From positions 1,178,001-1,242,000 of the forward strand of contig NZ_CP126156.1 of assembly GCF_030127125.1 (NCBI RefSeq): DNA of 64,000 bases, in the 5' to 3' direction. Within the stretch, counting starts at the first letter, position 1. The number at the start of each line of letters is the position of its first letter. The notes below the pieces were generated by a model that was not told the origin of the DNA, searched no databases, and saw nothing but the letters and a program-made list of their open reading frames with translations. Source of the DNA: Halobaculum litoreum (lineage in GTDB: Archaea; Halobacteriota; Halobacteria; Halobacteriales; Haloferacaceae). A program made the position numbers and the translations under genes. Positions 7,689 to 16,277 of the stretch are shown one piece after another.

Positions 7689-8744
7689 TCAGAACGTCAG
7701 CACTTCGACGCCCTCGGTGTCGTAGGTCGTCATCGCCGCGAGCCGCTCGGGCACCTCGTCGAGGCCGACCTCCCGCCCGACCAGCACTCCCGGATCCAGA
7801 TCCCCAGCCTCCAACAGCCCCAACAACTCGTCGTAGCGCGTCGGCGGCATTCCGCGCGACCCGAGGAAGTCCACCTCCCACCGCGTCATCGCGTCCGTCG
7901 GCAACGACACCTCACCCTTCTCGGCGTCCGTCGTCAGTCCGACCTGCACGTGCGTGCCGCGCTCGCGGAGGCAATCGACCGAGTTGCGACACGTCTCGGC
8001 ACGCCCGAGCGCGTCGAGCGAGACGTGTGCGCCGCGACCCGTGATCGCTTCGATGGCGTCAGGAACGACCATTTCGCGGCCGTTCACCGTCTCGTCCGCG
8101 CCCGCCGCGCTCGCCCGCTCCAGCGCCCCGTCGTCGACGTCGACCGCGATCACACGGGCGCCGAGCGCGTCGGCCACGTGGACCGCCGAGAGGCCGACGC
8201 CGCCGCAGCCGTGGACGGCGACCCACTCGCCGGCGCCGACGACCGCGCGGTGCTCGAGCGCGTGGTACGCGGTCATGAACCGACAGCCGAGCGCGGCCAC
8301 GTCGCGGGCGGCGACGCCCTCGGGGAGCCGCATCGCGTTGTAGTCGGCGTACGGGAGGTGGACGCGCTCGGCGAACGCGCCGGGCGCGGCGCGCTCGAAC
8401 CCGAGCGCGCGGCCGTCGAGACAGGTGTTGCCGTGTCCGCTCAGACACTCCGAGCAGGCGCCGCAGCCGAGGTTGAACGGGACGGCGACGCGGTCGCCCT
8501 CGGTGACGGAGCGCACGCGGTCGCCGACGGCGACGACCGTGCCCGCGGGCTCGTGCCCGAGGACGAAGTCGGTCGGCACCCGGTCGTCGGCCCACTCGCC
8601 GTGGCCCTGCCACGCGTGCCAGTCGGAGCGACAGATGCCGCACGCCTCCACGTCGACGACGACCCCGTGGGGTTCCGGGTCCGGTTCGGCGACGTCGGTC
8701 ACGTCGAGGGGCTCCCCGTACTCGCGGAGGACGGCAGCGCGCAT
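7689..8744 (-). CDS. Zinc-dependent alcohol dehydrogenase family protein
   Basis: The roughly 351-residue MDR-superfamily oxidoreductase uses NAD(P) to interconvert alcohols and aldehydes or ketones. Catalytic zinc ligands are in ACGICRSDWHAW and the GHEPAGTV motif. The structural zinc site is the four-Cys lobe CGACSECLSGHGNTC. The Rossmann fold shows as VHGCGGVGLSAVHVADALGA, with an Asp (IAVDVDD) at the end of the second strand, which suggests NAD preference. I chose the ATG at 8744 (MRAAVLREYG) because family members begin at this strand; an upstream in-frame ATG at 8771 would add nine unconserved residues. The true substrate is unknown. Confidence 0.88.
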   Translation of the reverse strand: MRAAVLREYGEPLDVTDVAEPDPEPHGVVVDVEACGICRSDWHAWQGHGEWADDRVPTDFVLGHEPAGTVVAVGDRVRSVTEGDRVAVPFNLGCGACSECLSGHGNTCLDGRALGFERAAPGAFAERVHLPYADYNAMRLPEGVAARDVAALGCRFMTAYHALEHRAVVGAGEWVAVHGCGGVGLSAVHVADALGARVIAVDVDDGALERASAAGADETVNGREMVVPDAIEAITGRGAHVSLDALGRAETCRNSVDCLRERGTHVQVGLTTDAEKGEVSLPTDAMTRWEVDFLGSRGMPPTRYDELLGLLEAGDLDPGVLVGREVGLDEVPERLAAMTTYDTEGVEVLTF

Positions 8745-8792
8745 GCGACCGGCGAGGGCCGCCGGCGGCATATTGCTACCGCAGCGCGGGGT

Positions 8793-9239
8793 TCAGGCGG
8801 CGGTCGCGACGAACCGGACGTCGGGGCCGGCCTCGACGACCGCCTCGACCGAGTACAGTCCGCTTCCGGACACACTCCGTCGAAACGTCTCGCCGTCGAC
8901 CGTCACGGCGAACTCGTACGAGCGGGCCGCCTCCGGGAGGGTCACCTCGTGGGTCGCTTCGGCGCCCCGCCCGAGCGTCCCCTCGGTCGAGTCGACCTCG
9001 GCGCCGGTGTCGGCGTCGGAGACGGCGAGCGCGTACGACACCGCGTCGCCGGCGTCGTTGACGACGGTCACGTCGACCGTGGGCGGCCCGCCGCCGCGAC
9101 CGATGCAGCCGGCGAGGGTCGAACCCGTGGCCGCGACCGCCGTCGCGGCGGCGAGTCGGAGCAGCGTCCGCCTGCTCCGAGCGTCGGCGGTCGCGTCGGT
9201 GTGTGTGCGCCGTGATCCGGGTGGGATCTCGCCGCCCAT
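8793..9239 (-). CDS. Tat lipoprotein overlapping rfcL
   Basis: The 148-residue haloarchaeal lipoprotein has no function I can assign. The N-terminus has SRRTLLRLAAATAVAATGST followed by LAGC, a twin-Arg signal with a lipobox. A glycine-rich linker and a single beta-sandwich-like domain follow (VDVTVVNDAGDAVSYALAVS onward), ending DVRFVATAA. Its ATG at 9239 overlaps the TGA of rfcL by one base (TGATG), so it is translated from the rfcL transcript. This pairing of a surface lipoprotein with a clamp-loader gene is probably a chance operon fusion. A GTG one codon upstream is an alternative start. Confidence 0.75.
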   Translation of the reverse strand: MGGEIPPGSRRTHTDATADARSRRTLLRLAAATAVAATGSTLAGCIGRGGGPPTVDVTVVNDAGDAVSYALAVSDADTGAEVDSTEGTLGRGAEATHEVTLPEAARSYEFAVTVDGETFRRSVSGSGLYSVEAVVEAGPDVRFVATAA

Positions 9240-10756
9240 CACATGAAGTCCGACAGCCCCGACTGGCCGTCGTCCTCCTCGGCTTCGTCGGGGTCCGCGG
9301 CGCGGTCGTCGGCGGCTTCGTCGTCGTCGTCGGACCCCGCGTCGCCGCTCCCGCCGGCGTCGGCGAGACTCGCCTGTCCATCGTCGCCGCCGTCGTCCTC
9401 GCCTCCGTCGTCGCCGCCGTTCGCCTCGGCCGCCGTACTGGGTGCGACGCCCGCGAACGCGCCGCCGGAGTGTTCCTCCATCCGTTCGGCGCGGCGTTCC
9501 TCGGCGTCCTCGACGATGGACTGCACCTTGTTCGTCGTCTCGCCCGACCCCGTGACGAAGGAGACGTGTTCCGCCTCGAACTCGTAGGCGGCGGCCATCT
9601 CGACGGTGAGTTCGCGCGGCTTGCAGTGGTGCGTCATCGCCGCGAGGTACGGGAGGACCGCGCGGCGGGCGGTGTCCATCGAGAAGCCGCCGCGTTCCGC
9701 GATGGCGCGGACGACGTCGTCGGAGGTGTTCGAGGTCGAGTGGTAGAACTGCGGGCGGCCCCAGCGCGTCCACCCGCCCTTCGTCCCGTCGCGGGCGGCG
9801 GCGACGCCCGCCGAGAGGTTGTCGCCGGCGTAGCGCCAGTACGAGTAGTTCTGGGAGGCCCACACCCGGCCGAGCCACACGTCGGCATCGGCGAGGTGGT
9901 CGTACGCGCGGACGGCCTCGTCGGTGTCGTACACCTTCAGCATGTTGTCCTCGATCCACTTCGTCAGGTCGTCGGGCGTCTCGTCGACGTCGTAGCTCGA
10001 CTGCAACGCCTCCCGCGCGCTGGTGCCCTCCTTGAGGACGAGGTCGAGGAACGGGAAGATGTCCATCGAGCGGTCGCGGTCGCCGGTGATCACGTCCTCC
10101 AGCGTGAGGCGGTCCTTCCCGTCGGCGACGGCCTGGAGGTCGTTGACCGCGCCGCGGAGGTCGCCGTCGTTGCGCTCGGCGATGCGGTCGAGCGCGTCGG
10201 CGTCGAACTCGATCCCCTCCTTGCGACAGATGTCGCGCAGGACGGGGACGATGGAGCGCTTGCCGACGTCGCGGAACTCGATGTCCCGCGTCGCGTTGCG
10301 CAGCCCGCGACTCATGTCGTAGTACTGGTTGGCGATGAGGACCACCGGCTGGCCGGCGCTCTTGACGAGCGACGTGACGGCGCTCTTGCCGCCGCGGTCG
10401 TAGTTGCCGTGGATGTTGTCCGCCTCGTCGAGGATGACGAGTTGCCGCCCGCCGGTGTCGTCGCCGCCGGCCGAGCCGCCCAGCGTCGCGTTGTTCGCCG
10501 CGCGGCCGGCGTACCGCTCGATGACGTCGGCGGTGCGCTGGTCGGAGGCGTTCAACTCCACCGTCTCCCAGCCCATGTCGGCCGCCAGCGCGTGCGCCGC
10601 GGAGGTCTTGCCGACGCCCGGCGAGCCGTGCAGGACGAGCGCCTCGCGGTGGTCGTCCCACGTGTCGGCCCACTCGCGGACCCCCTTCACCGCCTTGTCG
10701 TTGCCCCGGAGCTCCGAGAGCGAGGACGGGCGGTACGTCTCCGTCCAGTCGGTCAT
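9239..10756 (-). CDS. rfcL: Replication factor C large subunit
   Basis: The 505-residue AAA+ ATPase is the large subunit of the archaeal clamp loader, which opens the PCNA ring and places it at primer ends. Walker A is HGSPGVGKTSAAHALA (about residues 45-60) and Walker B is LVILDEADNI. Sensor 1 follows in VVLIANQYYD, and the domain III collar continues to about residue 400. The C-terminus is a long Gly/Asp/Glu-rich disordered tail ending QSGLSDFM, a good PIP box (Q-x-x-L-x-x-F-hydrophobic) for binding PCNA, as in other archaeal RfcL proteins. The ATG at 10756 begins the conserved WTETYRP. The leader contains the motif shared with hmgA and the amidohydrolase gene. Confidence 0.96.
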   Translation of the reverse strand: MTDWTETYRPSSLSELRGNDKAVKGVREWADTWDDHREALVLHGSPGVGKTSAAHALAADMGWETVELNASDQRTADVIERYAGRAANNATLGGSAGGDDTGGRQLVILDEADNIHGNYDRGGKSAVTSLVKSAGQPVVLIANQYYDMSRGLRNATRDIEFRDVGKRSIVPVLRDICRKEGIEFDADALDRIAERNDGDLRGAVNDLQAVADGKDRLTLEDVITGDRDRSMDIFPFLDLVLKEGTSAREALQSSYDVDETPDDLTKWIEDNMLKVYDTDEAVRAYDHLADADVWLGRVWASQNYSYWRYAGDNLSAGVAAARDGTKGGWTRWGRPQFYHSTSNTSDDVVRAIAERGGFSMDTARRAVLPYLAAMTHHCKPRELTVEMAAAYEFEAEHVSFVTGSGETTNKVQSIVEDAEERRAERMEEHSGGAFAGVAPSTAAEANGGDDGGEDDGGDDGQASLADAGGSGDAGSDDDDEAADDRAADPDEAEEDDGQSGLSDFM

Positions 10757-10772
10757 TGTCGGAGGTAGTGCG

Positions 10773-10783
10773 GTGGGTGGTGT
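10773..10783 (-). promoter_or_regulatory. Shared 11-nt leader motif upstream of rfcL
   Basis: Read on the complement, this is ACACCACCCAC, ending 16 nt before the rfcL ATG. The same 11-mer occurs in the leaders of the amidohydrolase gene (56477-56487) and hmgA (56562-56572). Its meaning is unknown; a translation or mRNA-level signal is possible because it lies between the TATA position and the start codon. Confidence 0.35.
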
Positions 10784-10921
10784 AGGTGTTGCGGACGGCC
10801 GCCCGGGGCGGCGCGTCCGTCGGGCTATCACGGCCGAGAACTCGGCCGACGCGATTAAGCGGTCCTCCGGGGGAGTCCGACACGTCGGGAGGTCGCTGGG
10901 GACCCCGATCCAGTCACAGCA

Positions 10922-11365
10922 ATGGCAGCGACACCCACGGACGACACGGAACGACGGGACAGAGCGGTGACGCCGGTGATCGCCACGGTGACGATGGTCG
11001 CGATCACGGTGTTGCTGGCGGCGGTGTTGGCGACGGCGATGTTGGGCGTCTCGGGGACGGTCGGCCCCGGTCCGCCGACCACGTCGGTGGAGTTCACCTA
11101 CCTCTCCTCGGGGGCGGAGTACGAGGTGGTGGCGACGGTCGTCGGCGGCGAGACGATCACCACGGAGAACACGGGCAACCTCTCGTTGGTCGCCGAGACC
11201 GGACAGTCGGTCAACGTCTCGCGGAGCCGGTTTCCCCTCACGGGCGGCGACGACGTGATTCTCGGCGAGGACAACCCCATCGACCCGGGGACCACCGTCC
11301 GCCTCGTGTGGGAGGGCCCGGACGGCCAGTCGGCCGTGATCCGGAGCGGGCGGACGCCGTACTGA
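10922..11365 (+). CDS. Type IV pilin-like protein (archaeal pilin N-terminal domain)
   Basis: The 147-residue protein carries an archaeal class III signal. A short charged leader (ERRDRAVTPVIATVTMVAIT) leads straight into a hydrophobic helix, with the expected PibD-type processing site before AVTPVIA. The rest is a small beta-rich head domain. This is the standard haloarchaeal pilin/pseudopilin layout. It should be inserted in the membrane and assembled into, or accompany, a surface pilus. It is divergent from rfcL, and no pilus ATPase or PilC-type gene lies nearby. A short T-run follows at 11411-11414. The gene at 32582 encodes a second pilin of the same type. Confidence 0.85.
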   Translation: MAATPTDDTERRDRAVTPVIATVTMVAITVLLAAVLATAMLGVSGTVGPGPPTTSVEFTYLSSGAEYEVVATVVGGETITTENTGNLSLVAETGQSVNVSRSRFPLTGGDDVILGEDNPIDPGTTVRLVWEGPDGQSAVIRSGRTPY

Positions 11366-11410
11366 CCGTCCGTCGGGCCGGGGTGCGACCGCGTACCGGG
11401 AGTCGGTGGC

Positions 11411-11414
11411 TTTT
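11411..11414 (+). terminator. Short T-run after pilin gene
   Basis: TTTT in a GC-rich context lies about 46 bp after the pilin stop. Archaeal termination commonly uses U-runs without a hairpin. The run is short, so this is weak evidence, and it sits only about 27 bp before the next start. Confidence 0.25.
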
Positions 11415-11440
11415 CTCGCTTCGCCCGCCAACCCGGAGCC

Positions 11441-12313
11441 ATGAGCGAGGACCTCGGGACGCCCGTGCTGGACGACCACCTCCACCTCGACCCCGACCGC
11501 GGCCGCGGGATGGCCGCGGTGGACGACTTCGCCCGCCTCGGCGGCACCCACCTGATCGTCGTCAACAAGCCCTCGTGGCACCTCGGCCCGGTCCCCTCGG
11601 ACCCCGAGGAGTTCCGCCCGGTGTTCGAGACGACCGTCGAGGCCGCACGTGCGGCCTCCGACCGACTCCGCGGCCGCGCGTGGCCGGTGCTCGGCGTCCA
11701 CCCGGGGCTGGTGTCCCGACTCGTCGACGACGAGGGGTACACCGCCGACGAGGCCGGGGCGCTGATGCGCGCCGGGCTCGACGTCGCCGCCGAGTTCGTC
11801 GCGGAGGGACGCGCGCTCGGGCTCAAGTCCGGCCGTCCGCACTACGACGTGACGGACGCCGTCCGGGAGGCGTCGAACGCGGTGACGCGCCACGCGTTCG
11901 AACACGGCGCCGCCCTCGAGTGTGCGGTCCAGCTGCACACCGAGGCCAGCGAGGACCTCACCGACCTCGCTGGGTGGGCGCGCGACGCCGGGATGGACCC
12001 CTCCCGGGTGGTGAAACACTACGCGGCGGGCCGACTCGCCGGCCCGACCCCGAGCGTGATGAGCGAGAAGGACCGCCTCGTGCGCGCCGCGGAGGCGGGC
12101 GAGCCGTTCCTCATGGAGACGGACTTCGTCGACGACCCCGACAAGCCCGGGATGGTGATGGGGCCGAAGACGGTGCCGCGGCGCGTGCGCTGGCTGTTGG
12201 CGGAGGGGTACGAGGCCGCGGTGCGCACCGCGCACGTAGAGACGCCGCGGGCCGTGTACGGCATCGACACCGAGGCGACGCTGGCGACCGACCCGTCGGC
12301 GGAGACCGACTGA
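11441..12313 (+). CDS. TatD-related metal-dependent hydrolase
   Basis: The 290-residue TIM-barrel hydrolase belongs to the archaeal branch of the TatD/amidohydrolase group (COG1099-like). The N-terminal metal motif reads DDHLHLDP (about residues 11-18). Other candidate ligands follow as GVHPGL, then AVQLHTEA and VVKHYA, and the C-terminal METDFVDDP supplies the late Asp. The protein is close to full family length. Substrate and biological role are not known; bacterial TatD proteins act as nucleases, but that cannot be transferred safely. It stands alone between a pilin and a DUF2150 gene. Confidence 0.85.
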   Translation: MSEDLGTPVLDDHLHLDPDRGRGMAAVDDFARLGGTHLIVVNKPSWHLGPVPSDPEEFRPVFETTVEAARAASDRLRGRAWPVLGVHPGLVSRLVDDEGYTADEAGALMRAGLDVAAEFVAEGRALGLKSGRPHYDVTDAVREASNAVTRHAFEHGAALECAVQLHTEASEDLTDLAGWARDAGMDPSRVVKHYAAGRLAGPTPSVMSEKDRLVRAAEAGEPFLMETDFVDDPDKPGMVMGPKTVPRRVRWLLAEGYEAAVRTAHVETPRAVYGIDTEATLATDPSAETD

Positions 12314-12459
12314 CGGCGACCGGGAGTGCCGGCAGGGACCGCCGCGATCCGTGTGTGTCGCGGTCGCACGCTCGGCCCGAAAACCGAGCGACAGCGGCGC
12401 GATACCCGGCCGTTCGGGGAGAAGAAAGGCATATCAACACAGGCCGAAACGGTGTGGGT

Positions 12460-13038
12460 ATGAGCGAATCCGAGGAGACGTTCTACACCGCCGACAGGTG
12501 GCAGAACTGGCTCGACCGCGTGGCGGAGGAAGACCTCGACCCGGAGAACGAGGACTCCGCGCGGTTGCTGCTCAATCTTCAGGACGACACCGCGATCGCC
12601 GTGGCGAAGATCGTCTCGGCGTACGACGACGACCGGCTCGGCGAGGAGGAGGCGATCGACGAGATCGCCGAGATCCGCGAGATCGTGTTGGACGACGTCG
12701 AGATGGACAGCGAGGAGAAGGCGATGCTGATCGACGGCGTGCAGACGAGCCTCGTGTGCGTCTTCTACTCCGCCGAGGAGTACATGCTCGGCGGCGCGGT
12801 CGAGGAGGGCACCGTCGGCGAGTACGTCGAGGCGGCCGCCGCCGCGGAGGCCGACGACGACGTCGACGCCGCGCTCGGCTACCTCGTGCAGGCGGGCACG
12901 CTGATCATCGACGGCGCGGAGCTGCCCATGGAGGCCGTCGAGGCTCTCGACTACGGCCTCGTCTCCGAGTGGGTCAACGGCCTCGACTCCCTCCAGTCGG
13001 CGATGGCCGACCCCGAGGTCGTCGAGGAGAACGAGTGA
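12460..13038 (+). CDS. DUF2150 family protein
   Basis: The 192-residue acidic, helical cytosolic protein contains FYTADRWQNWLDRVAEEDLD and EKAMLIDGVQTSLVCVFYSA, which match the DUF2150 family as I know it from haloarchaea. No catalytic motif is visible, there is one Cys, and there are no membrane segments. The ATG at 12460 is preceded by an AT-rich stretch (GGCATATCAACA, 12429-12440) at TATA distance. The function of the family is unknown. It is likely a single-gene unit, because the neighbouring gene downstream begins 75 bp later with its own start region. Confidence 0.85.
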   Translation: MSESEETFYTADRWQNWLDRVAEEDLDPENEDSARLLLNLQDDTAIAVAKIVSAYDDDRLGEEEAIDEIAEIREIVLDDVEMDSEEKAMLIDGVQTSLVCVFYSAEEYMLGGAVEEGTVGEYVEAAAAAEADDDVDAALGYLVQAGTLIIDGAELPMEAVEALDYGLVSEWVNGLDSLQSAMADPEVVEENE

Positions 13039-13113
13039 CGGCGTCGGCGTGGCGGCCTCCGAACTGATGCGCGGCCCCGCACGCTTATCACCGGTCCTCC
13101 GGTACTGCGCCGC

Positions 13114-14784
13114 ATGACCGACCGGGGGGACGCGGGCGGGGGTCGCGACCGCGCCGTGACGGTGCAGATCGGAGCGGTGATCCTCTTCGGGTTCCTGATC
13201 GTCGCGCTCTCCACCTACCAGGCCGCGGTGGTTCCCGACCAGAACCGCGAGGTCGAGTTCCTCCACAACCAGGAGGTCCAGACCGACGTGGTTCAGGTCG
13301 CCAACAGTCTCAGCGCCACCGGGCGGACCGGCTCGGCCGCCCCACAGACGGTGGCACTGGGCACCCGCTACCCCAGCCGGGCCCTCTTCGTGAACCCGCC
13401 CCCCGCGAGGGGGAGCCTGTACACGGATCGATCCGCTCGCAACGTCTCCCTCTCGAACGTCACCGTCTTGCGGCCGGACGGGACGACCGACGACGAGGCG
13501 GCCGACTACTGGGACGGCACCGTCCAGTTCGACACGGCGTTCGTCGTGTACGAGCCCCGGTACAACCAGTACCGCGACGCGCCGACGACGCGCTACGAGT
13601 CGGGGGTCGTGTTCAACCGCTTCCCGTCGAACGCGACGCTGAACGTCACCGACCAGCGGCTGGTCGACGGCGACCGCGTCACGCTCGTGGTGGTCGAGGG
13701 GAACCTCTCGGCGAGCGGCGTCGACGCGGCGTCGGTCGACCCGTCGGCGGTGAGCGTCGTCACGCGTCGCGAGCGGATCGCGGGCGGCGCGGAGCTCACG
13801 GTCCCCTCCACGCGCCCGGCGAGCGTGTGGGCCGGTGCGGAGCTGTTGAACGTTGAGGAGAACCCCGCCATCGACGCCGTGACCGACGTCGCGGGCGCCG
13901 ACGCCGTGCGGATCGAACTGAACGACACGCGGAGTACGTCGCTCGGCGTCGCCGTGGTGAGCGTCGGGGAGCGAAGCGACACGGTCGCGGACCCGGAGCC
14001 GGCGTACCTCTCGGTCGAGCGCGCGCCGACGACCGCGAGCAACGGCACCACCCGCGAGGTCGTCGTCGAGGTGCGAGACGAGTACGGGAACCCCGTCGAC
14101 GCGGCAACGGTCGTGGCAGACACAGACGGTTCCGGTGGGTTCGCGGCCAACACGCTCGCCACCGGCGAAGACGGTCGCGCGACGTTCGAGTACACGCCGG
14201 GCGTGGTCGGCGACGAGGTGTTGCAGTTCGGCGTGGACAACTTGGTCGACCCCGCCGAGCCACTTGGAGCGAACGTGACCGTGACAGTGAACGCGGGCGC
14301 AGCCAGTGCGGGGGACGGTGGGGCAGAAGGGATCAACCCCGCGGAATCTGGGGACATTCGGTTAATCGGTGAATCGACGAGCGGAAACACCGTGACCCTC
14401 ACCCTAAACAACACGGGTGCCACCGCAAACATCACTGGCGCTAGAATAAATTTCTACTTCGAAACAAGTTCAAACAACCGAGAGTACGATAGCGCGAGGC
14501 TTGAGAGTTCGGACCCGCCGTTGGTCATCGGGGGCCCGTTTGAGCAACTCTCGCCCGAAATCATCTTACAAAATAACACGCAAACCGACGTTGATGTCGT
14601 ATTCAGTGGCGACGGTAGCACCAATAACGGCGAATTCTTCATTATCACCATCGAATACGACAATCAAGAGACCGACACGTACTTCGTCAACGTACAGGGT
14701 CAAGGAAGCGGTGGCGGTGGAGGAGGTGGAGGAGGTGGAGGAGGTGGCGGCAACCCCGGAAACGGTCGGGGGCCACCCGGATAG
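13114..14784 (+). CDS. Haloarchaeal surface protein with pilin-like N-terminus and Ig-like domain
   Basis: The 556-residue exported protein starts with a pilin-like segment (RAVTVQIGAVILFGFLIVAL), followed by a long ectodomain rich in beta strands and Asn-x-Ser/Thr sites. A Big-1/invasin-like Ig module is visible around residues 305-395 (VVVEVRDEYGNPVDAATVVA, then EDGRATFEYTPG). After about residue 405 the DNA changes sharply: GC falls to about half and codons such as ATA, TTA and AAT appear. The chain then ends in a run of 14 glycines (made by a 9-bp tandem repeat) and NPGNGRGPPG. The N-terminal and C-terminal parts probably have different histories. A role in surface adhesion is an inference from architecture. 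Confidence 0.8.
   Translation: MTDRGDAGGGRDRAVTVQIGAVILFGFLIVALSTYQAAVVPDQNREVEFLHNQEVQTDVVQVANSLSATGRTGSAAPQTVALGTRYPSRALFVNPPPARGSLYTDRSARNVSLSNVTVLRPDGTTDDEAADYWDGTVQFDTAFVVYEPRYNQYRDAPTTRYESGVVFNRFPSNATLNVTDQRLVDGDRVTLVVVEGNLSASGVDAASVDPSAVSVVTRRERIAGGAELTVPSTRPASVWAGAELLNVEENPAIDAVTDVAGADAVRIELNDTRSTSLGVAVVSVGERSDTVADPEPAYLSVERAPTTASNGTTREVVVEVRDEYGNPVDAATVVADTDGSGGFAANTLATGEDGRATFEYTPGVVGDEVLQFGVDNLVDPAEPLGANVTVTVNAGAASAGDGGAEGINPAESGDIRLIGESTSGNTVTLTLNNTGATANITGARINFYFETSSNNREYDSARLESSDPPLVIGGPFEQLSPEIILQNNTQTDVDVVFSGDGSTNNGEFFIITIEYDNQETDTYFVNVQGQGSGGGGGGGGGGGGGGNPGNGRGPPG
14708..14752 (+). repeat. GGAGGAGGT-type tandem repeat coding a Gly run
   Basis: A short tandem repeat of GGA/GGT/GGC glycine codons, with the 9-mer GGTGGAGGA recurring about three times, encodes the polyglycine stretch near the C-terminus of the surface protein. 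It is likely to vary in length between strains by slippage in whole codons. Confidence 0.6.
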
Positions 14785-14851
14785 CTGAATTCGACGATCG
14801 ACGTAACCGCTCATCGACAGACCTACAACCCAGTTTCGCCTACAACCGGCC

Positions 14852-16189
14852 ATGACAGCAGTCGGCATCGACGCGATCGAGATCTGGACCGGGAAGCTCC
14901 AGCTGGACCTCCCGGGGACGTTCGCGCCGGCGAAGGGCGAGGACCCCGAGAAGTACACGAAGGGGCTGGGACTGGAGACGTCCTCGTTCCCCGACGCCTA
15001 CGAGGACATCGTCACGATGGGCGCGAACGCGGCCAAGCGCCTGATGGACCGCAAGGGGCTCGACCCGCAGGACATCGGCCGCATCGACGTGGCGACCGAG
15101 TCGGCGTTCGACAACTCCAAGCCCGTCTCGACGTACATCGCCGGCTGCCTCGAACAGGTGTACGACGGCGACTTCCACCACGCGAACAAAGGCGAGCGCA
15201 AGTTCGCCTGCGTCGCCGGCACGCAGTCGATCGACGACGCGTACAACTGGATCAAGGCGGGGCGCAACCGCGGCCGCGCGGCGCTGGTGATCGCGACCGA
15301 CACCGCGCTGTACGCCCGCGGCGACCCCGGCGAGGCCACGCAGGGCGCCGGCGCCGTCGCGATGCTCATCTCGGAAGACCCCTCGATCGTCGAACTGTCG
15401 ACCGAGCAGGGGTACGGCTCCGCCGACGAGACGGACTTCCTCAAGCCGAACCAGCAGTTCCCCAGCGTCGACGGGAAGCGCTCGATGCAGGTGTACCTCG
15501 CACGGATGCGCGAGGCGCTCGAGGACTTCGAGTCCGTCGCGTGGGACACCCACCCCGAGGACTTCGCGTACATCCCGTTCCACACGCCGTTCCCGGGGAT
15601 GGTCCGCAAGGCGGGCCTGCTCGGCTACCGGCACATGATCCGCGACACCGAGATCGAGGACGCACTCGAGGGGCGGATCGGCCGCCAGCCGCGCGAGGCC
15701 GACTTCGACTCCTGGGAGGCGTACGAGGAGGCCATCCGCGGCTACATGGACGACCTGAAGGAGACCGAGGAGTACCGGTCGTGGTACGCCGACGCCATCG
15801 AGCCGACCCTCAACGTCTCCCGGCGCGTCGGCAACTGGTACACCGGCTCCGTCCACGTCGCCCGCACCTCCGCGCTGCGCCACGCGGCCGCGAACGACCG
15901 CGACCTCGCCGGCGAGAAGCTCCTCGTGGCGTCGTACGGCTCCGGCGCGCAGGCGGAGATCCACGCCGAGACCGTCGCCGACGGCTGGCGCGAGGAGGTC
16001 GAGGCGTTGACGATCGACGAACAGCTCGAGCGCCGCTACGACCTCTCGTACGACGAGTACGAGCAGGTCCACGACCGCCACAACCACGACATGGACGTGG
16101 AACTGGAGGAGTTCACCCAGCCCGAGGGCGAGTTCGTGTTCACCGGCTGGGGCCGGATGAGCGAGCGCAAGTACGACTACGTCGAGTAA
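14852..16189 (+). CDS. hmgB: Hydroxymethylglutaryl-CoA synthase
   Basis: The 445-residue thiolase-fold enzyme condenses acetyl-CoA with acetoacetyl-CoA to give HMG-CoA, the entry to the mevalonate pathway and so to archaeal isoprenoid lipids. Catalytic residues are visible: the Glu in VATESAFDNSK (Glu83), the acyl-enzyme Cys in KFACVAGTQ (Cys120) and the His in IPFHTPFPGM. Length and motifs match the eukaryote-like haloarchaeal HMG-CoA synthases rather than the shorter type of other archaea. HMG-CoA reductase, the next step, is encoded at 56584, about 40 kb away. The ATG at 14852 begins the conserved first strand AVGIDAIEIW. Confidence 0.95.
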   Translation: MTAVGIDAIEIWTGKLQLDLPGTFAPAKGEDPEKYTKGLGLETSSFPDAYEDIVTMGANAAKRLMDRKGLDPQDIGRIDVATESAFDNSKPVSTYIAGCLEQVYDGDFHHANKGERKFACVAGTQSIDDAYNWIKAGRNRGRAALVIATDTALYARGDPGEATQGAGAVAMLISEDPSIVELSTEQGYGSADETDFLKPNQQFPSVDGKRSMQVYLARMREALEDFESVAWDTHPEDFAYIPFHTPFPGMVRKAGLLGYRHMIRDTEIEDALEGRIGRQPREADFDSWEAYEEAIRGYMDDLKETEEYRSWYADAIEPTLNVSRRVGNWYTGSVHVARTSALRHAAANDRDLAGEKLLVASYGSGAQAEIHAETVADGWREEVEALTIDEQLERRYDLSYDEYEQVHDRHNHDMDVELEEFTQPEGEFVFTGWGRMSERKYDYVE

Positions 16190-16277
16190 CGCCCCGTCGG
16201 TCCCACACGGGCGCGGCGGTGCGCCCGTCGCACACACGACTGCAACGCCTTTGCTCCGCCGGCGCCGATCGACCCCC

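Noticed and set aside
8793-10883. A 696-codon frame seeming to fuse rfcL sequence to the lipoprotein
   Set aside because: The upstream part is the wrong frame of rfcL (Arg-rich, no motif). The lipoprotein starts at the overlapping TGATG.
9239-12235. A 998-codon frame suggesting a giant N-terminal extension of rfcL
   Set aside because: The extension is Arg/His-rich shadow of the pilin and TatD-like genes on the other strand. RfcL starts at WTETYRP, as in all archaea.
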